57,819 bases of DNA from Smittium culicis (lineage: Eukaryota; Kickxellomycota; Harpellomycetes; Harpellales; Legeriomycetaceae). Position numbers and translations under genes: made by a program. Below are positions 34,591-45,900 of this stretch, one piece after another (position 1 is the stretch's first letter; each line of letters begins with the position of its first letter). Location of the stretch: NCBI GenBank assembly GCA_001970855.1, contig LSSN01000326.1, forward strand, positions 1-57,819, read 5' to 3'. The notes beneath the pieces were generated by a model. It made no database searches, had not been told where the DNA came from, and saw only the letters and a program-made list of their open reading frames with translations.

Positions 34591-35670
34591 TATAATAAAA
34601 TTAGAGTATTTGATCGAGTTTGTTTTAAGGTTAAACTTCAGACTTAATACGCTTTCTGTAGACAATATATACTTTTTTTTGGCAATTATTATAATCTTTA
34701 ATTAAAGCTAAAGCTAGATCGCAGCCATATTATTGGCACTTATAGGCTTTAGATATCCACTTTTGTAAATGTATCGCCATATTTAAACTGTTAGGTTCAG
34801 CCAATTGATATTTATATTCACATATAGATCGATATTTTTGGTAGATTTTAAGTAAAGCCTGGAACAAATAGTAATAATTGGCATTAAACATACTGTCGCT
34901 TTCGAACTCGAATCAATTAAAAGTATGAATTTTGAAAGCCAATTATTTAATTCTACGAGAATAAAGCGCCTTTTTGCAGTTAAATGATATTAGTCAAAAT
35001 GCTCAAAAATATTTTATCATTAATGGAATTGGAAAGCCAAATAAAAATTTCAACTTATTTGTTAACTTTGAACCTCTAATTTGCTAAAAAATATAGCGGT
35101 TTTTAATGTGTTTTTACACACTGTAACGTGTAAGTACACTACAATATGACCCCTTCATATAAGAACCGCTCAGTTAAAATAAGAAATAAAAGCGAGCTTT
35201 TTGTCACCTCATTAATCCTTTCACGTCGATAAAATGTTTTTGGTCTACCAAATTTAGACAATGCACTCTGTAAATAAAATGATACCAAAGCTCAATTAGT
35301 AATTGGACTGTTTTAGAATAGCAGCAAATAATATATTTATATTTAAATCATAAACGAATCGATAATTTTAATTTTTCAAAGATTATTGGATAGGAAAGGT
35401 TTAAGTTTTTTCCAGCCAATATATTTGAAGGAAAAGGCGAAAAAACGCAGCTTAAAACAGCCAACTACTTGTTTTCTAAAACATAATGTAAATTTCAGCA
35501 AAAATAATATAATTAATAGCTAAATACATCTTATAAAAAATCAACAGCAAGGTTTGAAAGCAAATAGCCCAGCTATCTCTCTGAAATAGTAATATTAACG
35601 CTTATAAAAATTCACGCATACAATAATTAAAAAATGACTATGTCTTCTAGGGCTCCATAGCAAGATTATT
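34591..35670. other. Divergent intergenic region
   Basis: 1.1 kb between two divergently transcribed genes (AspRS and the Rad57-like gene), so it should hold both promoters. It contains a candidate MITE at 35095-35170. No other structure was seen. Confidence 0.55.
35095..35170. mobile_element. Candidate 76-bp MITE
   Basis: Begins AGCGGTTTTTA and ends with the inverted copy TAAGAACCGCT (one mismatch over 11 bases). The interior has a shorter nested pair of GTGT/ACAC-rich arms (TTACAC and GTGTAA). It is flanked by AT-rich sequence without a clear target duplication. There is no coding capacity. Length and termini fit a miniature inverted-repeat element, possibly pogo/Tc1-like, but one copy alone cannot establish this. 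Confidence 0.35.
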
Positions 35671-37164
35671 ATGGACAACGACGATGCTGATATAATATTG
35701 AAATTAATTAAACAGGGTAATAAAATCATAATTAAAAAAATACCTTCATTATATCCAAAAAAATTAACTATTTTTCAAATAATATAAAATCTTACTAAAG
35801 CCGGCTGTAAGACTATCGAGGAATGTATACAATTGCCGAAACATGAATTCATCAAAAGAATAGGCGGCAGTAAACAAAGCTGTGAATCGAAGTATTTACA
35901 GATTATGCGCTCTTACTTTCCAGTTTCAAGAAATATATTATCTGCAGCTGATCTTTTGAACAATAATACCTTCTTATCAACGATGGACAGAAAACTAGAT
36001 GAAGTTTTAGGCGGTGGAATAAAAACTGGAATTCTGACAGAATTTGTTGGAGAAAGGTATTTTTCTATATAAGTTTTTGAATCAATTTAGTTTTACGATT
36101 CCATCTATTCTCTTTACATAAAATATCAAAAAATGATTTAGTCTGTTCATTTACCTTTTAGTTCAGCTGGGAAAACACAAATGTGCTTTCAATTAGCACT
36201 AGCTGCACAGCTACCCAAATTTATGGGAGGGCTTGATGGCAGTAAGAGTTTTATATTCAATTTATTCAATAAAAATTCTTACTAAATTATAATTCATCTC
36301 ACACTCAAATCTTTACCTGCAGATGTAGCTTATATTTTAACAGAAGAAAAGTTTTCGGTAAAAAGAATGAAGCACCTCATACCAAATTTCTTCGATAGAG
36401 TGGGTGCAACTACGCATATCAAAAATGAAATGATAAAAAAAGGACTTGACCCAATAAGCAGCTTGGATCATAGCGCAATTTCCGATTACGCGCTTGGAAA
36501 AATTCACATTCGATTGTATCTTCATGAAAAACAACTTTCATTTGGCTTAATTCACCAACTGCCAAAATTCGTTGCCGATAATAATATTAAACTGGTCATC
36601 ATTGACTCTATTGCAGCTTTAATGCGATTTCAGCTTGATGAAACTGATGATAATCCAAATTCAGATGATATAAATCTACATAACCCAGTTTATATTAAAA
36701 GTAATGGTCCTCTTTCAAGTAACCCTAAGAACTGGTTTAATGAGCGTGATAGCAAGCTTCTTTTAATATCTAAAAGCTTAAAGAACATTGCATATCAAAA
36801 TAATTGCGCTGTTATTTGTGTAAATCAAGTTACAGATAATTTTTCTCTAGATCAATTATATCTTTATCAAGAGCCACAGAACAACTTAACTACTCAGCCT
36901 TTTATTTCCAAACCAAACTATCTTAAAAAGGTAGCAGTACTAGGGAAACATTGGGGATCTTCCGTTAACACTCGGGTATTCTTTCATTTAAAGCGAAGTT
37001 CTCATAATATGCTAAGATCTAATGACCAAAATAATGGTTCTTCCTTTCAATTGGCTACCAATAATACAAAAAACAAAAGATGGATTGAAGGAACTAATAT
37101 TCCATGGAAAAAGCCTACAATTTGCGAGTTTGAAATTGACAATTCAGGAATACACTCATTGTAA
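35671..37164 (+). CDS. RAD57: Rad51 paralogue, Rad57/XRCC3-like
   Basis: RecA-fold ATPase that assists Rad51 filament formation in homologous recombination. Four exons: 35671-35716, 35801-36056, 36162-36241, 36323-37164; 407 aa, all junctions in frame. A short N-terminal helical domain is followed by a linker and the core. Walker A GESSAGKT spans residues 99-106, split by intron 2. It is followed by QLALAAQLPKFMGGLDGNVAYILTEEKF, close to the XRCC3 layout (sensor GG-L-...-TE). Walker B is LVIID (218-222), and CVNQVT is the conserved strand after it. The C-terminal GKHWG...NTRVFFHLKR corresponds to the XRCC3/Rad57 L2-side segment. A roughly 40-residue Asn/Ser/Pro-rich insertion follows Walker B. 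XRCC3 and Rad57 are orthologues, so I use the fungal name. Confidence 0.92.
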
Positions 37165-37626
37165 TATATGATTTATTATATTAGCTATAATCTCAATAAT
37201 AATGTTCACTCCTTATTAAATTAACCTTTATGCGCCGAGTGTCTCCATTTTAGAATATGCATTTTGTAAAAATATCTTGTATAAATTTGCTTTTTTTTTT
37301 GCTCAAAAAGAAAATAAATATAAACTATTTATAATTGAAATTATCTTATCTAATTTTTTTAATGTTTAATATTTAATATTTATCTAAGAATATTTTTTAA
37401 AAGGTATTTTTTTGGATCAGAAAATTCCTACAGAAATTCTTGCTGCTTAATTAAAATAATTAAATGATTATTTTAATTTTAAGCAAGCAGCATCATCAAT
37501 GTATCAGCCACTTGGATATATAGCTAAACATATACACTTTTCCGTTTTCTTTTAATAGAGATTATTTTTACGATGCTAAACATAATAGTATATTTGGCTA
37601 CATATTACATAGATTATCTAACCAAA
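37165..37626. other. Spacer between convergent genes, with a hairpin
   Basis: 462 bases between the Rad57-like and MADS-box 3' ends. It contains one strong inverted repeat at about 37438-37490 (separate entry). Otherwise it is AT-rich and featureless. Confidence 0.55.
37438..37490. repeat. Large imperfect hairpin between convergent 3' ends
   Basis: GCTTAATTAAAATAAT (37445-37460), a six-base loop, then ATTATTTTAATTTTAAGC (37467-37484). The arms extend imperfectly outwards as CTTGCTG and CAAGCAG. It could be a tiny inverted-repeat element or a bidirectional 3' end element for the two convergent genes. The sequence alone does not decide. Confidence 0.6.
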
Positions 37627-38882
37627 TTAGGAGTATTTCAAGTTATCATTCGACTTAGACATCCAAAATAATTCGTTTTTGTTAGGCTGTGTTACTTGGT
37701 TGCTGTGTTGGATTGAAGATAAATTGCTACTAGCATCTGTTTCCATTTCTTTCAAATAATAACTCCTGTACGACGTATCAGTAACTGTATCGTTGACAGT
37801 ATCTATAGATATTCCTTGAAGCGTCAAACTGTTTCTGTAAGAGTATTGATTTAAAAAATTGTTTATAGAACACATATCACTATATCCATTCTTATATTCA
37901 TTAGAAAACGCGCAATCTTGACCAAAGTTTAATGAACTTGAGCTGAATGCGTCTTTACTATTTATCATATCCATATTCGAGTTTCTGGGATCTAAATTAC
38001 TTTGGTCTTTATATTCTTCTACTGTCAGTGACGCCAAAAAATGATCCTCGTTCTTTCCATTCTCACAATTTTCAATCAAATAGCTGCTTTTTTCGGATTC
38101 AACAATGTTTAAATTACCTTTAATTTCTTCGCTAAAAGTGTCTATTCCTTCTAGCTTAGTCTTTTTATTTTTTTTTTGCTTAACGTTTTCAAAATTACCA
38201 GAATTAGGACTTTTTTTAACTTTTTTATTTCTTGCTGATAGAAAATTTTGGCTATTTAAATTATTATATTTTGTATATCTTGCATTTTTTTCATCTAATT
38301 TTTTTGATGCATTTTTCGAATTTTCTCCTTTCAAACACAGATTTAATAAATGCCTTCCTTTATCGCCGTATAAAAAGTTTTCGAATTTTTTGGTTGAATA
38401 AGAATACACTAGCTTCGACTCTGATTCAATAACCAGCAATACTTCTGCACCAGTTAAAGACCCAAGTTCAAAAGCCTATTTTTAGCATTAATGTCGAAAA
38501 AATTTTATTTTTAAAATTCATGAAACAATAATTCTAAATATTATTTTTTTTTATATTTTTTTTTATAAATACCTTTTTCATTAATCCTGACTTGCGTTTT
38601 GAAAATGTAGTATTCCTCTTTGTTTTTTCTGATATGTATTCCAATCTATTTTTACTTCTACCATTAGGCGTTTTTTTAATATCACACACTTCGATTTTTT
38701 CCTTATCTAATAATGATTTTATGTAAAAATTGCCATGTCCTTTATTATGCCATATTGCTACTATCTTGCGAAATAAAATTTTTATTGCTAGTCATTTTAC
38801 CTTTTTTATCAATTAATACTGGTATAGAGCCGACTTCTTGATTTTTAGATTCTTCACTCTCTAATTTTTCTTCAACTCCCAT
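37627..38882 (-). CDS. MADS-box transcription factor, SRF/Mcm1 type
   Basis: DNA-binding regulator that recognises CArG-type boxes as a dimer. Minus-strand exons 38882-38801, 38706-38573 and 38475-37627 give 354 aa, all in frame. The MADS domain spans about residues 43-105: GRSKNRLEYI, TKRNTTFSKRKSGLMKK (end of exon 2), then AFELGSLTGAEVLLVIESES and LVYSYSTKKFE, followed by the SAM-like extension GRHLLNLCLKGE. This is the SRF/Mcm1 class rather than MEF2. The first intron uses acceptor TTATTAG at 38708-38707; a nearer AG would need a 13-nt intron or break frame. The C-terminal 230 residues are Ser/Asn/Lys-rich and probably disordered. In fungi such factors work with partner proteins in cell-cycle, mating and metabolic control. 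Confidence 0.92.
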
Positions 38883-41800
38883 CTTAAATATTGCTTATTG
38901 GAATTTACGTTAACTTTGAAAATAAAAATGATCATTTATTTCAGGGAGAATATTTAGTTATATACCTATTAATAAATTTCCTTTTTCATAATATTTAAAA
39001 TCTTAGAAAAAAGAATATAATCACCATATTGTAATAATTTTGTACCAAATTGTCAGTTGTAGATTTGTATTGTATAAAATGGAATGCATAAAGTTATTAT
39101 TTATTGGAAACTACTTTAATAAAACAAGTGTTATTTTGAATAAACAATCTAGTATCGTGTTACCGAAGTCATTTCATATAAAAAAGAATCAAGTTATAAT
39201 TAATTTCACCGAATTGATGCATATCTGGTTATTTATTAATTTTTTTAACAAAAAAATATTAACTGCGCATTAATTTGGTAAAGCTTACTACTAATTTTAT
39301 TTTACCAAGAGGTTATTAATGCTTTTTCTTTTTATGCAATTATATTAAACATTTCAATTAAAATTTGTAACAATATGTTATGCTGATTTTTTCCCTTATT
39401 GAAATCGTTATCTTGTGTATAAATACTTGTAATCAATATTTAATTAGTATAAATTAGTTCTTTTAATATAGTATTATTATCATAAATTACTTTTGATTGA
39501 TTCTAATTAATATGGCCCATATTATATACAAGGGGCCGTTTGAATTATATTTCTGCAAGTTAACTGAAAAAATAGCTTAATAGTCATGTTCGATGATTTC
39601 AATAGAATCTGAATAAAAATATTATATTACTTTTTTGATGATTACCTTTACAAATCAAAACTAGATTATTTATTATTTTCTCTGAGAATAAAAATGAGTT
39701 TGCAGATCTTGAATTCTGATATTAAATGAAACAACTTTAATATTTTAGACCCTTGAGACTGCATAATTGTATAAGGCAAAAATGAAAATATATTTACCTA
39801 TATACTTTCTACAAATTTTTAAATTCATTTTAATTAATAAATAATATTACATACGCCCTTTCCCTCCCTACACTCTTTATAAAAGTGAATTTATTTATTA
39901 TCGTGTAGTTTATATCTTAATTTATTAAATGAAACCATTTAATAGCAAGTCAATATTTTTTAAAGCGCCTTGAACTAATGTCCAGTGAATATGGAATTGC
40001 TAGAGTGGCGGAGGACTTTCGGTTAAAAAATTTTTTTTATAATATTTTTTTGTGTACTTTTAAATTATGTTTAATAAACTCTCATAGAAAAAAAAAATAA
40101 AAATTAAAGCTTTGGAATTAAATTTCTTATATTGAACACAGTTGACAGTGTTAGAATGATCAAAGATAGTGTACCGTCAGGGAAAAGGTTTATGCATAAA
40201 AAAAGATTTGTAAAATTCACAATATATAATAAAAATACATTTTTTATTTTTTTTCTCAACTTAAAAAACACATAAATATCATTACTTGAATTTTAAAAAT
40301 ATGTACCAAATTATGTCGCTCTATAAATTTGCTGTTAAATTGTAAATATATTAAATGATGTACATTGTCATACCCGCTCTTCCAAGTGTAGTATATCATC
40401 TTTGAGCTAAAAAATCAACCATAAAAACACATAATTCTATATACTTATAAATTTTATATTGTTTTATGATGTTTAATTTGAATCCCTATTCAAATATTGA
40501 ATAGATATTGAGAATATAAAAAATAGCCTTTATATATTTAACATTATAATCCATTAAATAATCAGTGCAGCATAAAAGCTTTTTATCAGTTAACTAAAGA
40601 AAAAAGTTTTTTTTACTTGCACAAAAATGAAATTAGTATTAGTTTTAAATTAGTAAATAGCTTTTTTTTACAATCCTTACACTTTTATATTTAATTTAGG
40701 TTCACAAAGTTAGAAAATAATTTTAAATTTATAGGATAAATTTTTTTCATAAAAAAATAGCGACGCGAGTTCATAAAAAAAATCTTTTTGAACTGGTAAA
40801 AGTAATTTCAGTATTTTTGTTTTATGGGATTTTTTTATAGGTATATTTTCCATAAAAAAAATATCACTTTTTAATTGCCTAGTATTATTTCACATTTTGC
40901 TTTCGATTGTAAATTTGTACGGTTTTTTTTTTCTGTTCTAATTTATAAATTTTATATTAAAATTTCTGAAAAATCACTGGTAAATAATTTATTATTTAGA
41001 ATTTATTAATAATCCATATTGGAATACAGAGAGTAAGAAAAGAATAAAAAAATTAAATTTTATATTTAGATGTCAAATATTTTAACTCTGAAATATAAAA
41101 TCTACAAAAGAAACCTATCCGTAATAAATTTGATAATTTTTTGTATATATCGTAAAAAATTATAAGCTGTTACTTTAGCCATTTTTAGCTAAATTGGTTT
41201 TTTTATGAATATAGTCTATATAAAAATAGTAAATAGCCACGTATTTAGTTTTGAATAAATAAGGCGGTATGGTTATTTAAAAGCAATTTAGTTGATGAAA
41301 TGAAAAATATTAAATTCACTAATATTAGAACTGCTTATCTTTATACCCTTCATGAGAGAAAACTACTAATTTTATATAAAAAAAGCTTATGATTTTATTA
41401 TCTATCTGAAAATATATGTTACTGTTTTAAAAAAAATTCACTATATATTCATATGTTGCTTATTTAAAAATGTGTAATGTGTTTATTGGATTCGTTTAAT
41501 TCTCTGTTTAATAGTAAGAAACTTACATTTATTGATCTTAATTATATACAATAACTTCAAAAAATGTTAAAAGTTAAATATTTTATATTACTTTATTACC
41601 CTTTTAAATATATTTTGAAAATATAAATAATATCAACAATATAATAATCAAACCATGTGCTATAAAAATATTATGGCAAATTAATTTATTTATTATATGC
41701 CTTTTGTTTTTATTTTTTAATATTTTAGTTCTGGGCAATGTCATCTAAACTGTTTCTAGTGTAAAGCCTTATTAACTTGATTCTACAAGTTTAAATAGCA

Positions 41801-42908
41801 ATTTTAGGACTCAGCAGCATTTTTTTTATTATATCCATGTTTTATGATAGTTTTTAAATCGCATTTTTATAAAATAATGATGTCAAATTATAGTAAATTA
41901 TTAAAATTTTAAATAAACTTAGTGGAAATTGTAAATGCAATATACAGGCATATAAGTTCGAAAATTGTCTAAAGTATAAATAATAATAAAATATATAAAA
42001 GGTTAACTTTATACTTTTAATGTTATTTTGTTTATCTGCTAGTTTTTTTAATAAAAAAAAAGGTAAAATATGCAGTGATAAATAAGGTATGATTTCGTTT
42101 ATATGCACGATTGTCAAATTTATAGTATCATTAGACATCAATATTTTACGTTACACATTGAATTGCTGTAAAAAGAAGCAGTATGAAATTCAGAAAATTT
42201 TAAAATTCTTCGCAAATGGTTAACGTTTACAGAGATTATATCAATATCATTATGCTATTTTGACTTCAAAAAAAAAATATAATAGGGCTTAATAATAGTA
42301 TATGAGTATATAAAAACTTTTATTTTTTAAGCTAGCAACTTGCAAAACGAAGCTTTTAGTCTATAAATCAAATAATATAAAAAAAAACAGGACATTCATC
42401 CTGTTACATATTATTAATTAATTTACTAGTTATGACTTATAATAAAAGTTCGATTAATAGCAAAATATTTTCTGGCTATGAATGCTCAGCCATTTTATCA
42501 TTTTCAAGATACAGTAACATTAAATTTTGCTTGGTTATATTTTGTTTAGTAGATATGTACAATATTATGATTTTTCCGAGATAAAAATGTTAAACTTTGG
42601 CTATATGGGATTGAACTGTTTATAATGTTTTTTAATGTTTTTGTCTATAAAGGTACCTAGTGACTTCATTTTACCGATATATAATAGATATGTCGGATTT
42701 AAATACATTTTCAGTTCCAGAGAGAATTGAATGTAGAGATTATCCATTTTAAAGTGTGCTTTAAATAATATGATTAATTTGGGATTGGTTTAAGGGTGCT
42801 AATTATAATTTTATTTTTAGTATTAGTATTAGAAATTTATTTTGATAGGTAAAAAAGAAAAAATACAAATGTTAAAATGTGCCATCTAAATTTTTTATAC
42901 ATAATTCT
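38883..42908. other. 4-kb gene desert
   Basis: Extremely AT-rich sequence with many poly-A and poly-T tracts. The open frames of 77-95 codons here are Phe/Ile/Lys/Asn-rich, have no splice partners, and resemble no protein. I see no RNA gene, tandem array or transposon end. It contains the upstream region of the MADS-box gene and the downstream region of the kinesin gene. Confidence 0.6.
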
Positions 42909-45900
42909 TTACTTGCGACTACGTAGCTTGTAAAATATTCTTAGTGGCGAAAGCATAAATCCATTGTTTTTATTAATTTTAGATTTACTTTTTCTCTTAT
43001 TTTTCGCCTGTCTCTTATCGCCACTAGGAACCTTACTTGGCAATTTTGCAGCGTTTGAGCTTAGTGTTTCGCTTGAGTCTTTTGAATCGACTTTTATTTC
43101 TTCTGGTTTAGATGCATTAAAATTGAAAATTGAAGATAGTAGAGATGATGCTATATTATTGGATGGAGTTTTTGGTACCATATCGGGCTTTTCTGAGGTT
43201 TTACCATTCAATTCTCGAGAAACCTTACTATTATACTTGAAAGTGGAATTTGATTCTGAAGAGCTAGAAGGATTGACGCTTAAAGTAGAAGCAATTGTTA
43301 CAGGTCTTTCTATAAATTGGTTTGAATAGGTGGGGCTTTTAGGCAAATCGAGATAATCGTAAGCTCTATCAGCAGAAGTGCTAGATTGGTTATTTTTTGA
43401 ACTAATTGAATTATTTCTGCTTATTGGACTAGTTGGCATGCTAGGAGATTTTTGTAGATTTATGCTATTATTTTTGAGTGGGTATTTTATTTGTGATTTG
43501 CTAAAGCTTTTGTGTAGACTAGATGAGCTAGAGACGGATGATATTTCGATTTCATTTTTATCTTGCGAATAGATAGCTTTTAGTGTAGAATCGACGGAGT
43601 ACTTAGAAGATGACGATATTGGCCTTTGTGGAGCTATTTGATTTGAATTATTCCCAGTTGATGAGTTATTATTAAAATTCAATCTAACTGGAGAGATTGG
43701 AATGTTTGATCTTGCTGTCTTGCTGGAAAATATTGAGTTTGGACTTAGTGGCTTTGTAATAACATTGTTAATTAGTCCAGTTCTATAATCTGTTTCCATA
43801 TTTTTTTTGTTAACATTACTTAAATCAGACTGTAATTTTTTTAATAGGTCAGGGTATTCAGTAATAGATTTTTTATATGATTCAGAGTTACTATTTAAAT
43901 CTGGCAGCTGACCAAGAAAATGTTGAGGTTTGTGGAAAGATGGTTGGATATTAGGGTTAAGTACTAGGCTTTCCTCTTGACTGAATCGGAAAGATGAGTT
44001 TTTAAATGAGGACTTATTGTTGTCTATTAAAGATCTCTGAGATCCTGATTTATTTTGCTTGTTGGCTGAAGAAATTTGCAAATCAGAAAGCTGATAAATG
44101 GAGTCTGCATTTTTAATGCTGTTCCCTTTTCGATTCGTGTCATTTAATTGGTGCGCACGGCTATCCGAATCATTTTTTGGTTTTGGCTCAAAGTTGTTTT
44201 TAGAAACCAATACACTATCCAATGCTTTGTTGGTATTGATGATAAAAGATGTGTTTGAAGGACTTTCTTTAACTGAGTTTATTTTTGGCAAATTAATAGA
44301 ACCAAAGCTATTCAAGTTTTTTGTGTGGAAATTACTAGAGTCCATATTTTGATCGGCTTTAATGTATTCAGATTTGCTTCCAGCAATGGCCTTTTTATTT
44401 TTAGACTCTGGAGAAAATGATTTTAAGAATAAGTTTTTAAATACATTTTTGGGACTTTTGGATTCATTAGGGCTTCTGGCGTTCGAGACTAGTTTAGATT
44501 GGAATTTATTTCCCTGGGTCGGTCTCTCTCCTAGTTGGCTAGAGATAGTTCTAATGTTAGAGCTATGGTGAAAGTGATGAGTTTTTATATTACCAATAGA
44601 AGAGCTATTGGCCATATTTGTTGCGGGATTCAAATTAACAATATTAGTAGCTCCAGATTGGGGATACATATTATTGCCTCTAACGCTGTTTAAGTATGAA
44701 TCGCTCATATTATTGTTCAGATCAGAGTAAATAGGGGATCTAGATCTTTCTAAACTTGAGTTTTGTATAGATACTAGCCTGTCTTTTTCAAGTTTTGTAG
44801 AAACATAATTATCTTTGTATTTATTCATCAAAGATTTCGTGTTTTTGAGCTCTGATTCTAAAGATTGGATGATTCTTGCATATTTCTCATAATTTTCACC
44901 ATCCTGTGTGCTGTTGGATTCAAGGTTAACAGCATTATTTTGTTTATTTTCCATAGAAATATACTGTTGAGAAGATGAAATCATTTGTGAATCCTTTTTC
45001 TGAGATTTGGATATGTTGTCAAAAACGCCCAATAACAAGTCAACTTTTCTCAAAGATTTATTTTCAGCATAATCGTGGTTTGCTTCAACTTGGCAGTTGA
45101 ATTTATTATACATTTCATTAATATGCGAGGAATAGAATTTTGAAAGCGACCTTCTAATCTCAGTTTCAGACATAATAGAATTGCGCTTGGTCTCTATTAC
45201 CTCATTCTTTGCATTTTCCAATGCATCTCGAAGCTCTTTAATGTATGAAGATGTTGTAGAGTTTTCTGATTTAACTTTGCTTTTGAATTCAGATAATTGC
45301 TGTTCTTTTTTTAATAGCATAGCCTTAAGCTTCTCGAGCTCTCTTTTATCCTTATCATTTCGAAGTTGATCATAGTGTCTCGTTTTGTTTTTAGAATGGA
45401 TAGAACTGTTTATATGACTATGGTTAGTAGACGAGGTAGAATCATAATAATCTTTTTCTCTATTGTTATGAACTGGGAGGTAGATATTTTTTGGTAGAGT
45501 AAGAAAGTCGTTAAGATTAGGGAAGCTTCTTCTCCTAAGTGGTTCCTTTTTAATACTATGAAATAAATTTTCGGTATCAATATTCTTCCAAGCTCCATCA
45601 AGGTCAACTTTTTGTCTTTTCGGTTTAAGGTTATTTATATATTCTCTAAAAATCAAACTATCAGTCTGAGCCTCAGCATCTGCAGTTCGTTTAGTACCAT
45701 AAGACGCCTGTTTCATGTTAGTATCTGGTATATTCTCTGTATTTACAATGGAAGTTCTTGCACTTTTTGTAGCGCTTATTAGCTGGAATAGATCAATGTG
45801 AGAATCATCTTCGCTGGTTATATCATATACTAACTTTTTTGTTTTTGTTAAATTATTGTGGATCATATTGTCCACTGTTGGGCTATTCTGTGCTTGTTTG

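Noticed and set aside
38707..38800. Alternative short introns of 13 or 36 nt in the first MADS-box intron
   Set aside because: 13 nt is too short for spliceosomal splicing and the 36-nt option breaks the frame; the 94-nt intron fits length, phase and the conserved domain.
39040..42141. Open frames of 77 and 95 codons in the 4-kb desert
   Set aside because: Composition is that of translated AT-rich noncoding DNA; no splice partners and no recognisable motifs.
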